NCBI GenBank assembly: GCA_900642245.1
Contig: CAAAJI010000005.1
Span: 386,555 to 450,554, forward strand
DNA: 64,000 nt
Source of the DNA: Fragilaria radians
Taxonomy: Eukaryota; Bacillariophyta; Fragilariophyceae; Fragilariales; Fragilariaceae
Direction of reading: 5' to 3'
A program made the position numbers and the translations under genes. The first letter of the stretch is position 1. Every line of letters begins with the position of its first letter. The notes below the pieces were generated by a model. It saw only the letters and a program-made list of their open reading frames with translations. It was not told the origin of the DNA and did no database searches. Of this stretch, positions 50,500-61,512 are shown one piece after another.

Positions 50500-51135
50500 C
50501 TAATAGTATTTTCCGTCAGCCTTGCCCTGTGCATCAAGGATACCAGTCCAGTAGCTTGCTTCGAAGTTGGCCTTAGCATTCACATCGACTTGAACCTCAA
50601 CATTTCCCTTTGCTGTCTTGACAGGGAATGTTGGGACACCCACTGGGTCGAAAAGACCTCCAAGAAGCTTTCCGATTCCATTTGGGCACCATGGTCCAAC
50701 AACTTCGCCGGTTTTGAGAGAGAACTTGGTTCCCAAAACAGGGTCTGAAATGGTACCATCAGTTCCAACCTTTCCGAATGACAGAGGTTGGTTGATGGGT
50801 GGGCATTTGTCTCCAAGAGCGTAGACAGATCCCTTAGGGTCGACTGCAATGCAGATTGCAAGTCCTCCGGCAACACCAGAAGTTGCTTTTCCAGGCTTTG
50901 GAAGATCTTGGAGGGGAATGCAAGGAACATAGGTCAACTTAGCAGGGAGAGGCTTCTTCGCACTAAGGGCAGAGGAAGTGAACTGTAATAACAGAAATCA
51001 TGATTAAGTAAACTATGTTTTGTTAAAGTTAAGAACATTTCGATTCGATTGTAAATAACTTACCGCTGGCTTCGAGGGAGAACTGGTGAATGCAGCGGCA
51101 GTGGCAGCAAGAACGGCAAAGATGGCGAGCTTCAT
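50500..51135 (-). CDS. Plastid-targeted degenerate Rieske-fold protein
   Basis: Two exons (51135-51064 and 50982-50500) and 184 residues. The N-terminus 'MKLAIFAVLAATAAAFTSSP' is a signal peptide ending in the AF motif of diatom bipartite plastid presequences, followed by a Ser/Lys-rich transit segment. The mature part follows a Rieske domain: 'GGLAICIAVDPKGSVYALGD', 'CPPINQPLSFGKVGTDGTI' and 'FSLKTGEVVGPWCPNG'. The cluster ligands (CxH and CxxH) are mostly gone: Cys84 remains, but its partner His is Pro, and the second pair reads D-P-V-L. It should not bind a 2Fe-2S cluster. The C-terminus ends in 'NFEASYWTGILDAQGKAD'. A structural role at the thylakoid is a guess. Codon use looks strongly biased, as in highly expressed genes. 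Confidence 0.8.
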
Positions 51136-51680
51136 TGTAATATCTAAATGTAACATATATGTGAGATCGAAGCATGCGTCATAGCGTCACATGAGAACAC
51201 AGTACAAACAAATGATCTGACGAAAGAAGTAATGACCATTCATCCTAAAGGAAATTTCATTAAAACCTAGGAACATGAAGGCAACCGTTCTATCTGAAGA
51301 GGAATTTCCAAAGTATTCTAGCCAACATAAGAATGCATCGTGAAACACACCTTTTAGGTTCTTAGCAATTGTGCTGATATGTCCAGAAACTTTTTGAAAT
51401 ACGTAGTAGAGCGTAGATTTCGTCTCGTAGGTAGTATTCCCTGGGGTTACATTGAAACTGGATCTCTTCTACATTCACGATGTACCAGAAACCAATTCAA
51501 AGCTCAAGTTCAGAGTTTAGGCTCCGCAATAAGGATCGGCACCTACCAAACTTCAATCTATATTCGTCTGTGTGTCGACAGAATTTTTCATGACGTCATA
51601 CGTTCTTCCATTCAACTTGTGAGTTCCAGGTGAAACTACTTGCAATTCTTATGTTTTTTATTTCCACTAACTAGACGACA
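51136..51680. promoter_or_regulatory. Shared upstream region of two divergent plastid-protein genes
   Basis: Start codons of the Rieske-like gene (minus) and the methyltransferase gene (plus) face away from each other across 545 bases. The region also contains an 80-codon open stretch (51379-51618) that could be an alternative first exon of the methyltransferase: it ends at a GTGAGT donor and, with the acceptor ending 51674, joins in frame. No specific promoter element was identified. Confidence 0.4.
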
Positions 51681-52589
51681 ATGAACAGGCGTCATGTGTC
51701 CTTTGTTTTAGCAACTTTGATATTGTCGCTAGAAAGCAGTATGGCATTCATACCTGTGAATCTCTATTCACGGACAATGAATACTGTCCGTCAAAAAGCG
51801 AAAATTTCCCCTTCGTCTTTGCAAATGGGTATGGATTTGGTGACGTATTTACGAACAGAATGGATTGCAGCTGCCTTGTGTTCAAATCAAACACCTAGAT
51901 CGGCTGATACTTGCTTGCAATTAGGAACAGAAGATGGCCGAATTGTGACATTTGTTCCGCGAACTATTCGTCAAATTATCACATCATCCGCTGAAGTGGA
52001 TGGCACCATTCCGATCGGTGCTCGACGACAACTTAAGAAAAACGAGGAAATTCGTCGATGTGCTAAAGTCAAGATCATAGACCAGCCAGCAGATAACTTA
52101 TTTGACGTTGAAGACAATAGCGTGGACATTGTGATTTCAATGCAGTGTGCCCAAAGGATGATTGACAATGGCAGAGATTGGAAGAAGTCAGTACGTGAGG
52201 CTTGTCGAGTTCTCAAGCCAGGTGGAAGGCTTTTGTGGATTGAACAGACAACTTTAAACGGTGAAAACTTCGCCACCTATTTAGAAAATTTATACACTCA
52301 AACATCCATTGATAATTCCAAATCAACCACAACGGATGCGACACCAGAAGGAACGGAAGCGACACCGACGCTCTATCCTACTTTTGAAGACATCGGATGG
52401 GATGATATCGATTTAGTTTTGATTCCTCACACAGCAGGAGTAGCAGTGAAAGCAAATGATCCCTCACTTGTGGAAACCGAAGAAGCTAAAGAGAAAGCTC
52501 GATTAGCGGACTTGTCCATCACGGCCTTCGAAAGGGGAATCAAGAAACGTAAGAAGAAGAAAAAGAAAGAAGTTGAAAAGAAAGTGTAG
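51681..52589 (+). CDS. Plastid-targeted class I SAM-dependent methyltransferase-like protein
   Basis: One exon of 302 residues. 'MNRRHVSFVLATLILSLESS' followed by 'MAFIPVN' is a signal peptide with an AF motif, so plastid import is predicted. 'DTCLQLGTEDGRIVTFVP' sits where the SAM-binding GxGxG loop should be but is poor in Gly. Then 'NSVDIVISMQCAQRMIDNG' and 'VREACRVLKPGGRLLWIEQT' are the post-motif regions of the Methyltransf_11 family. The substrate is unknown, and the weak motif I leaves activity uncertain. The C-terminus is a long acidic/Lys-rich tail ('KRKKKKKKEVEKKV'). ATG 51681 is favoured by the signal peptide; a spliced N-terminal extension from 51379 is possible. Confidence 0.75.
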   Translation: MNRRHVSFVLATLILSLESSMAFIPVNLYSRTMNTVRQKAKISPSSLQMGMDLVTYLRTEWIAAALCSNQTPRSADTCLQLGTEDGRIVTFVPRTIRQIITSSAEVDGTIPIGARRQLKKNEEIRRCAKVKIIDQPADNLFDVEDNSVDIVISMQCAQRMIDNGRDWKKSVREACRVLKPGGRLLWIEQTTLNGENFATYLENLYTQTSIDNSKSTTTDATPEGTEATPTLYPTFEDIGWDDIDLVLIPHTAGVAVKANDPSLVETEEAKEKARLADLSITAFERGIKKRKKKKKKEVEKKV

Positions 52590-54759
52590 GGTGGACGAAT
52601 ACCAAATTTTTTTGCCGTTGTTAAAAATTTGGGTGATTCATCCAGCTTGCGTGAATTGGGACAAGAAATGTTCCTGAGGATACACTCAATTAAGCTCTCA
52701 TGAACATGGCAAGGCTGGGATACATCTTAAAGCTGATAACTGTGAATATAAGCGCAGCAGTGTAACTTGATAAATTCAGTTTTGGACTCCTTGTCTTATT
52801 TTTAAATGCCCTTCTGAAATGAACAATCATTTCAGAAACAGATCATCAACTTTTCCAATATTCTTTACCTGATTGTTTGTCTACTATAAAATTTGCTGAA
52901 ATGAAGGTTCCAAAATACTGCATGTATATCAATTCGATGCTTTAAATGAACAGTTTGTACTTTTTGCGCGATTGAATATTATGTATCTTGAAAAATTAAC
53001 GCAAAGGAGACAGAACAAAATCAACCACATCAAAAAACACAAAATTCTAATTTATTTCAAAGAAATGGTGAAAAGTATACTAAAATGCACAGCTGAAATC
53101 CATGTCCTTACTTTTCTAGGCAAAAACCCTGGGTCAATATTTTTGTAATCATAAATGAAGCAAAACTTGCTTGGTATCGAGTGCTCCATAGAAATTCAAG
53201 TCTTGCATCAGAAAGTCAAAAAGAAATTTGCGATCTGGTACGAGAAGCAAAATCTCGTCTGAAGCTCAATTCTTTGTCTAAAATAAGCACCTGTATTGAA
53301 CAGTCACATGAACTTAATACACAGATTTTTTGTAACATCATAGAACTAAAGATAAACAGCGAGTGATATACATATCCTATTGAATTTCAGCAGTCAAAGG
53401 GTCTGCTAATATCAGGTCAGAATCCTGATTTGTTAAAAGAGAAAAAAAAATAGGTGATTGAAGAGGTATAGATATTTTAGAAGTAAACTTAGTAATTGAA
53501 GTTGTTCCTTGTAGTTATGGTATTAATTAGTTTTGGTGCAAAGTGTAAGCTGGCAGACTCACAGATATTTATTTTACTCCTATAACTTGGGCTGAACAAG
53601 AATAACACGCTAGAGTTTGAGATTGATTTGCTGTGGAATTAACTGAAATTAGGGATTTGTGAGGGAGTAGAGTACCCCTCACAAGGTTTTGATTAAGGTA
53701 GGATCCGTATCCTATGCCATGCTTGAATGATACACATGAACGATTATCCCTAACATCCAGAAAAATGTGAGCTGACAGAGTATTCAACAAACGTAGTCAT
53801 TGATATCTTTTAGATTGACTTGTAGCTCAACAAATAGTGGGTCTATAGTACTCTGTGTTGAGAGAAAGAAATTTGAAATTATTATTTAATTTGGACAATT
53901 TCTTTTATTGGATCTTACATTCAAATCTTGTAAAGTGTTGCAGTGTAACGTGATCAAGTAATTGAATCAAAGTTACTTGACAAAAATAGTGAGACATACT
54001 TTCCTGTGTACAAAAAAGTTAATGCACTAAATTTGGCCGATCAAATAATTTTTAATTATGATGCAAATTTTTCGGGGAATTAATTGGAAAGTTATGCGGT
54101 ACTTAAAAAGATGGAATGCATAGTATATCTTCATTCTCCTCCGATAATAGCAGAAACATATGTCTCATAGCCCTTTAATCTATCCATTGACTTCCTATTT
54201 CTCATGAAGTTATGGTACTTTCTTTAAAAATATAATCTTTTCAATTTCTATGCCAGGGTATTTCAGAAACTTACTTATTCGTGACTTCAGCATCTCAAAT
54301 AAGCCTGTTTCTGTATCTAACGTATTGAATGCATATCGAGAGTGTGCCTTTGAAGCCATTCTACGTTTTAGATGATCCATATTGAGCACATGCAAAAGAA
54401 AACTTAGGGTGCGACACGGCATCTTTCTACTAGAAAGATACTAGATTTTTTGAAAATCAGCACTGCATTTTGTAGAAGTAAGTACATGTTCCAAATAACA
54501 GTGGACAAAGGTGATAAAGAGGGACTAAGTATTCACAAAGGCTGCCTTATAGTTGAAAACTATCCTTTCTAACCAATCACCCAAGAACTAGAACCAAGTC
54601 CTGTTATTCAACCATTGGTGTCTAGTGTATTCCGAAGAGTTGAATCTATGGAGAGTAGAGTCATACACCATTCCAAGGTTGAATCTTCCATACGAAACTC
54701 AATTTGGCATTGGAACTATAAACATGACCAGGAGTCAAGAATCCCACATACTGATCTCG
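52590..54759. other. No gene seen
   Basis: Two kilobases between convergent genes. Only short unsupported frames (for example 53181-53366) are present. Confidence 0.45.
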
Positions 54760-55889
54760 TTAAAGTTCATCCTTAGAGTTTGAATCGTATTGCTCCGAAT
54801 AAATTACCCTTTCCACCCAGAGAGGGAGATCAAATGCACTCTCTTGTAATTTAGGATGATAGTAAGAAGTACTTTGGTTATTTTTCAATATCATGGCAAA
54901 TCGAGATTTTATATCATCTGAGGAGGAAGATGCCGAAGAATTCTTTTCACACATCAAAAATCCAATATGACCTGTTGGATAGCTGGAAATTATGATAGAT
55001 CCATATCGAACTCGTTGAAATCCTACAGCGAGGATTTCTCGTCTCCACGTCACAATACCGTCTAAATCTGAGGGTATGTTGAACGTCTCTGCTTGAAGAT
55101 TTAAAATTCCATTCGTTGTTAAGATGCGATGTAAGTGTTGAAAGTGCTGAGGTGTGTAGAGAACGGCCGATGGTAACTCGATCACCTCGCCCTCATCATT
55201 CCAAGTCCAGGGGTCTGACGAATCCTGTACTATGACATCGTAATGATTGTCTAAAGATTGTTGGACAAAGGCAGCCCCGTCAGAAATGACAAGATTGACA
55301 CGTGGATCATCCCATGCTGCACCCCATGCAAAGTGTTTCCGACAAACGGCAATCACTTGCACATCCAAGTCTACATGATCGACATGTTGCAAGCTGGGAT
55401 GTTTCAAGAGCTTTGGGAGATGTAAGTTTCAAATCATAGGAGAGAAAAGAGATGTGAGCGTTATTGACAAGAAATAATGTTCATGTAGACATGTGAGTCC
55501 CTTCGGCTTGGAAGTACGCTTACCTCACTAAGGATGTAACCGTCCCCACCCCCAATGAGAAGGGCACGTTTAGGATTCTTGTGTTGCATCATTGGCATTT
55601 GTGACATCATTTCATTGTAGGAATTTGCATCTCGCTCCGTAATTTGAACAACATTGTCCAGCATCAATATTTTTCCATAGTACTTGGATTCATAAACTTC
55701 AATTTGTTGATATTGTGATGTTTCGGATATAATAGGAGAATCCTCGGTAACACGTAGACTTTGATAGTATCCAATGTCTTCTTCCCACATTCCGATGCTG
55801 TTGCGCGCGGCACTTGATGGTTGTTGAGCAGTAGTAACCATAAGTAATCCCAAAATTGATGCTATGGCAGGGATGCTATACGAATTCAT
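54760..55889 (-). CDS. Spermidine synthase-like aminopropyltransferase with signal peptide
   Basis: Two exons (55889-55524 and 55410-54760) and 338 residues. 'MNSYSIPAIASILGLLMVTT' with 'AQQPSSA' is a likely signal peptide. The catalytic part follows the spermidine synthase family: 'SETSQYQQIEVYESKYYGKI', 'NPKRALLIGGGDGYILSE' (decarboxylated-SAM binding, residues about 113-117), 'HVDHVDLDVQVIAVCRKHF', 'YDVIVQDSSDP' (catalytic Asp) and 'SYPTGHIGFLMCEKN'. After DSSDP the usual MGPA is replaced by a longer insert ('WTWNDEGEVIELPS') lining the polyamine pocket. The enzyme should transfer aminopropyl groups to an amine, probably in the secretory pathway. In diatoms this would fit long-chain polyamine synthesis for silica, an inference. 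Spermidine, spermine or thermospermine specificity cannot be decided. Confidence 0.85.
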
Positions 55890-56939
55890 CCTGGGCGAAG
55901 GAATGGATTATTGTGTTGGTAACAATGTCCCATTACCTCAACCAGTACAGTAGTTGTACGACTCATGCATCCGTTGAGTCTGATATTTGGATAGTATGTT
56001 TCACGACCAGAATGGCAAAACATGGTCTTCCAAAAAATTAAGAAGGCTTTGCAAGAATGGCGAAACCTAAATTTCGATCACTGAAAAACTATAAGAACTT
56101 TATTCTATGATAACTATTGCCGATTCAAACTTCATACGTCGCTACTTGACGCATCAGAGTTCAGCCACCAAGAGTATGCATTTGGATTTAAGCCCCTTCA
56201 ATAATTGAGGCAAGGAACGACTTAGGGAATTGATTAAGGAAACAGATTTTGATGTTATCTTGATTATGCACCCTCCATCTATCTCATGCAGAACATATTT
56301 ACCGGTTAGGAAAAAACTTTGAAACTTACCTATCTTAGTTTGAGCTTCAATAGATCAAAATTAGGACGTTCTACACCATCTACACTCAATATGTCCTTAG
56401 AATAATGCTTGAAGTATGACTAGATCACATGGCTTCAAAACTGAAAGTTCAAAGGACAATATCTCAATTGATTGGTTTAGATTGGGAATTACAAATGCCT
56501 CCTAAGGGTGTAGTATGCATTTACCATCAGAAATCAAAGTGAATTTTACTTTTCTCCATCATCCTTTTTCGCCAATTATAGATAAAGTATAATGTCTATT
56601 GCGACTATACTATTTGATCAATTAGGAAGTTGGAGGTTTCTCCAATTTCATATCAAGCAAAGGCTAAAACATATAGGAAACAGCATTCGTCACAAGCTTC
56701 GTTTCCTTTTATACTACTAGACTTCCAAATACGAGTAGGAACAAAATTCTTACCGTATCATATAAATGGTACACTCCAGCTGTCTCAAAACAAACAAAAG
56801 AATGTCTCAGTCACCTGTAAAATTCGTAGTTGGTGGGGGTGCCTAGGATTCCAATTACAACTAAATGGGGGTTAAGGCAATTGACACATTCCGTACAGAA
56901 CGAATTGTATTCGAGAAGAGCCTTGCAATCTAAAGCAAA
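55890..56939. other. Divergent promoter region
   Basis: About 1 kb between the divergent aminopropyltransferase and DENN genes. No supported coding sequence. Confidence 0.45.
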
Positions 56940-59900
56940 ATGCAGCCTAGTAAACGACCTTCTGCTTTGAATAAGTATCAATATAGACAACAACAACATC
57001 AACAACAATATCAACAGCAATATCAACAACAACTGCCACAACAAGAACAGCATCAACAACATCAAATTATTCGTCAAGAGCAAAATTTTCGCCAGAGACA
57101 ACAACAAAATCTGCCAAGACAGCAACATCCCCCACCGCATGCCAACCCCATTGATGCCTCAGTAGGTAGGATGAGTCCGGTTTTAGCTCCAACACCGGTG
57201 CCAAGGCCTTCGACGAATACTACAACCCGCAAAAAGGTCCCGCCAGTAGCTACAGCTGCTACAGATCAACGTCGACTTTCTATGAATGCCATATCGCAGC
57301 ACCAGCATCAACGACAAGTGCAGGCGAGACAGTTTCCCACGAAAAACGCCATGAATCTTCCTGTTCCTTCTCCACGTCCAGGTACTGCTCTTCTTTCTAC
57401 TCCAACGAATGTTACTTCTCCACCTCGGCTCTTTGACTTGTTTTTCGATGTTCCACATCCTGGTGCCAGTAAAGAATCCGATAGAGCTCGAATGGTTGAA
57501 CCACCTGAAGCTTCTGAATCTTCTGCTAGGTTTTTATCCGAACTTTATGAACCATCTGCTGTATCACGATTAGCAAGATTTGCGTTTCCATGTCACGATG
57601 ACCATAAATACGGTACGTTTACAGGTATTTCCAATAGGATTGCTTTGTGGGTTCTTTGCAAGTGCTCGTTATGATTATCAGTGGCTGGATCTTACATATT
57701 TACTTGTAATTTTCTCTTCTAAATCAGCTATGGAAGTGCAAGCCAAAGCAGTTTCATCTCGTCGAAATTCTTCTGGGTCAAGATCTGGATTATTGAATCG
57801 ATTGGACGTTTATCTGATTGGTTTTCGTTCAGAGCGGCATACTTTCTCTCTCCTCCTGGAGGATGGAAAGGTGAAGCTTTATGGACATACCTTGATATAT
57901 TTGCCACGCCACAGAGATGCTAAAATGAGGCCGGATGTTGGAAGACGAGGAACCCGTGCCATGATTTTGTTGACTCGAGTAGGTGGTGGGGACGCATTCT
58001 ATACAGCAATTCTAAAGTGAGTAGTTTCACGTGGAGGTTGATTTTTTTAATTTGCTTTGCTTGACCTCACAAATATATTACATTTTAAAGATCATTAGAG
58101 TCAGTAATGATTCAAGGAGACACATTAACACAACTTAATGTATCCAATGATTTAGCGCAAGAAAAGGCAATGCGACTTTTGCATGGATTACATCGTCTCC
58201 ATGTAAAACTTCAAGCCGAAACAATGATGAATTTCAAAAGGGCTGGTAAAGATGCTCAATTGTTAGATAACTTTCTAACTCTTCCTGGGATTGAAATCAA
58301 TCTTCGCATTGGTGGATTTCTGAAAGATCATTGCTTACCTGGAGATTTTATTCAATTGAGAACACCTCCTTGTCTTCAAGCCCGATATCCTTATGGAGTA
58401 TGTCCCGATGATTTTGACGTTCCTGTTCTTCCATTGTTACGCTGCATTGGAGCCACCAGCATAATTCGAGTTATATCGGCTCTTATGTGCGAGCGAAAAG
58501 TGATTTTTGTATCTGATAACATTCCACGCCTTTCGTCATGCGTTCGTGCCGCGTCATCACTTCTGGCACAAGGGAATTTGATTTGGCAATATAACTTGGT
58601 ACCAATTTTATCCCCTCATATGTTACATTGCATTGCAGTTGACGAGCCTTATCTAATTGGAATTTTAGATGAATTCATGGGGGACGTCGAAGTATTGAAA
58701 AGCCTTACAGAGGTGCTTTGCTTGCATTTAGATAAAAATCAATTTAAAACTTTTGGCATGGAGCATCCTTCCATGACGATCCCAGATGTATTGACTAAAT
58801 CGAGTAGAGATTCAGTATTCCATGTTCTACACAATGACATGCAGCAGATCTTGAAAGCAGAGACGAGGTTATGGAGAACGACTGAGGATCTGGGCGAGGT
58901 TGCTGATCCAGCCCCGAGAAAGAAACGAATTCAAAAGCAAGAAAAAATAGAGGTCGATATGGCGGCACTCTTTCATCAGGCAATGAGGGGTGACATCCTT
59001 AGTGGAAGTGCTCATGATCGCGGCTCTGAGGAATCTTCAGCTCCTGAAACAGCAGATGTCGAATGTGCGCGATTGGATAGAGAGAGTGGGCATCTGCCTC
59101 GTAAAAGTGTAAAACAGAACACGGATCATACCTCGTTGACGACATTTGATGTATGTGAAAATTTTCGCGGAGAAGAGGGCCTTCGTGCCGCTCTAACTTT
59201 CTTTTTCCTAGTGACTCATGGAGACCTGAGTATTTTGTTGTCGCAAGGACAAACTGGAGCTTTCTTTTTAGATCGCAAAAAATATCTGCTTCACCTAAAG
59301 AAAAATGGAAACAAAGAGTCAAGTCCTCTTTTTGTGCTATTCAAGCGTTTCAGTGGTACTGCCATGTTAGAACAGCATTTAAGTTTGCGGATTGAAGATT
59401 TTGAGAAAGGCAAGAGCAACATAATGTCCAGGCACATGTCTCTGTTTTCACTTTGTGAAAAACATCTTCGTCTCAAAAAGATGGACTTCGCCTTTGATTC
59501 CATTCGGAAAGTCGTTTCACAGACCACACGTCATAGCCCGTTGCATGAACAGGTAGAGACCTCTGAATTGGGAAGGGCAAGAGCACTTGCGTTAACGTCA
59601 CCACAGCCTTTTGAGGGTGATGTGACCAAAGCTTTGTCGTCACTAATGCATGATAGTCACGATTGTGACTCCATTCTCTCTCAGGTTATGGCAGTGATAT
59701 GGTCCCGCCTTGACGATCGAAAGAGTGGTCCGAAAACGCCTCTGCTTGGCCTTCATTTACTAAAAAGTCTAATAACGCAAGGGGTAAGTGCCATCATGAC
59801 TCTTTTGGTTTAAATCCATAATTATCAAACGATGAATTAACTTGATTCTAGCCAACAACTGCGATTGCATACGCTATGGATGGGATTGATAAAATTCGAA

Positions 59901-61101
59901 GACTTAGATTTTACGACGCTTCGAAAACTGAGGAAAATAATGTTGACGTGCGAGACGCTGCAAAGACAGTTTGGGTCCTCTTGACGGATGGAACAAGGTT
60001 ATTTCATCGTAGAAAGCAGATATTGGCAAACAGGGCAAAACTTTTTCAAACAAATATCAATGAAAGATGGGGGAGCTATTTGTTGAGAAAATTACCATTT
60101 GAAACAGACTTTCGAGAATATCATACCCTGCTTCGTCCAAAGGCATCTACAATGCCTGCTTTCATGATGAAGAATAGGAACCGAGCTCTTGATCCCAAAG
60201 ATTCATTTTACATTGGAAGGAATATTCAAGATTTGGAAATAATGAGAATGTCCTTGGAACCAATAAGTTCCGTTTCTTCTAGTCATGAGCCTTTCCATGC
60301 AGAAGCCAATTTAAACTACGTTTTAGCCAACGAGTTGATTCCGGTACGCGAACCAAAAAGTATTCCAAGAAATTCTCCGCATGTAATTCATGAATCAAGG
60401 TTAACAAATCCAACAGAGAGACGACAAAGTGGCTTCTCAGTACCTCATGGGGAGCAGCGACCACAAACAACCACATCGAATCTTTCCCGAAGTTCTCAAA
60501 GGCGTTCAGACTCCAGGAGTGATAATGACATTAGGACTTCGCAATCATCCGATATGTTCCTTCCTTTTCGTTCGGAGGCTCCACACCAAGGGAAGACAAT
60601 CGATTCATCACAAATTTCACAAGGCAAATTGCAACAGCCGTTCAATCCTCGTAGGCGTTCCACGATATCCTCAACGGCATCTCGGGGTGTCGGATCTAAT
60701 CCTTTACGAGATAGCGTGACAAGAAATAGTGTGACAAGAAACAGTGTGACAAGTAACAATGTGCCTCGGAACACTATGACTAGGAACAGTGTGACTAGCA
60801 GCACGGGCAGCACCATAGCTAGTAATGGTTTTGAGCCCATGCGAAGGGGAAGTCGAATGAATGGCCAGGAACAATGGCCAATCGTCGTAGCGTAACGCAG
60901 AATGGGTCTAATAATGTTCGTCCGACAATTCCGCTCTCGGAATCACAGCCTTCGAAATATGGAACTCATTCTCGAGAGCAAACAGAGTCAGTATCGAATC
61001 AACTCGGTAGAATCAACGGCCAAACTATGGATGACGGTCGCCGGGGATCAAGTTTTGGTAACGTGCGACAGCGGCCGCCAGCAGAGAACTCCTCTAATTA
61101 G
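56940..61101 (+). CDS. DENN-ENTH domain fusion protein (frameshift near the 3' end)
   Basis: Four exons: 56940-57612, 57728-58016, 58091-59783 and 59852 onward, about 1,230 residues to the first stop. A Gln-rich N-terminus (about residues 15-60) and Pro/Ser linker precede a DENN module. The uDENN part is about residues 224-320 ('ERHTFSLLLEDGKVKLYGHT'). The cDENN part is about 375-530 ('LPGIEINLRIGGFLKDHC', 'LPLLRCIGATSIIRVISAL', 'ERKVIFVSDNIPRLSSCV', 'HMLHCIAVDEPYLIGILD'). Residues about 825-945 look like an ENTH/VHS-type helical domain ('KTPLLGLHLLKSLITQG', 'DVRDAAKTVWVLLTDGTRLF'). DENN proteins activate Rab GTPases, and ENTH domains bind phosphoinositides and clathrin adaptors. Exon 4 stops at 60895, but the next frame continues the same kind of sequence to 61101, so one base appears lost near 60865. 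Confidence 0.8.
60711..60800 (+). repeat. 15-bp coding minisatellite (SVTRN repeats)
   Basis: About six imperfect 15-base units, of the form AGTGTGACAAGAAAC, encode tandem S-V-T-R-N pentapeptides in the C-terminal tail of the DENN-ENTH protein. Later units drift (NNVPR, NTMTR). Confidence 0.8.
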
Positions 61102-61512
61102 CTCGAGATTTTACGGATTTATTCTTCTGTATTGGAATGTAGCTCGAATGAGCTCTGGGATATTTAAGGGGATTTAATGTTACTGTATGTACAACGTGGT
61201 TATGGGGAATTTATTAGTTACATTCCCTTACTTCTATTTTGAATCATGTAAAAACTGTCAAAAGTGTGTGGCTAATCTAATTAAAACAATCGTATTGCCT
61301 CGCATAGAGCAAAAAATCATTGTGAGGTCTCATCTACGCAATGTTTGCCTAAAGGTAATCGACTGTATAAGGATGCATTCATAAGACATTAGAAACTTGG
61401 ATTTGTTGGCTACAAATAAAGGTAGATTAAAGTTAAAATTCAATGTTATTTTCGGAGTAAACAAAATATCCAATTGACAAGGAATGGATCGTACACCATT
61501 GGTTGTATTGAG

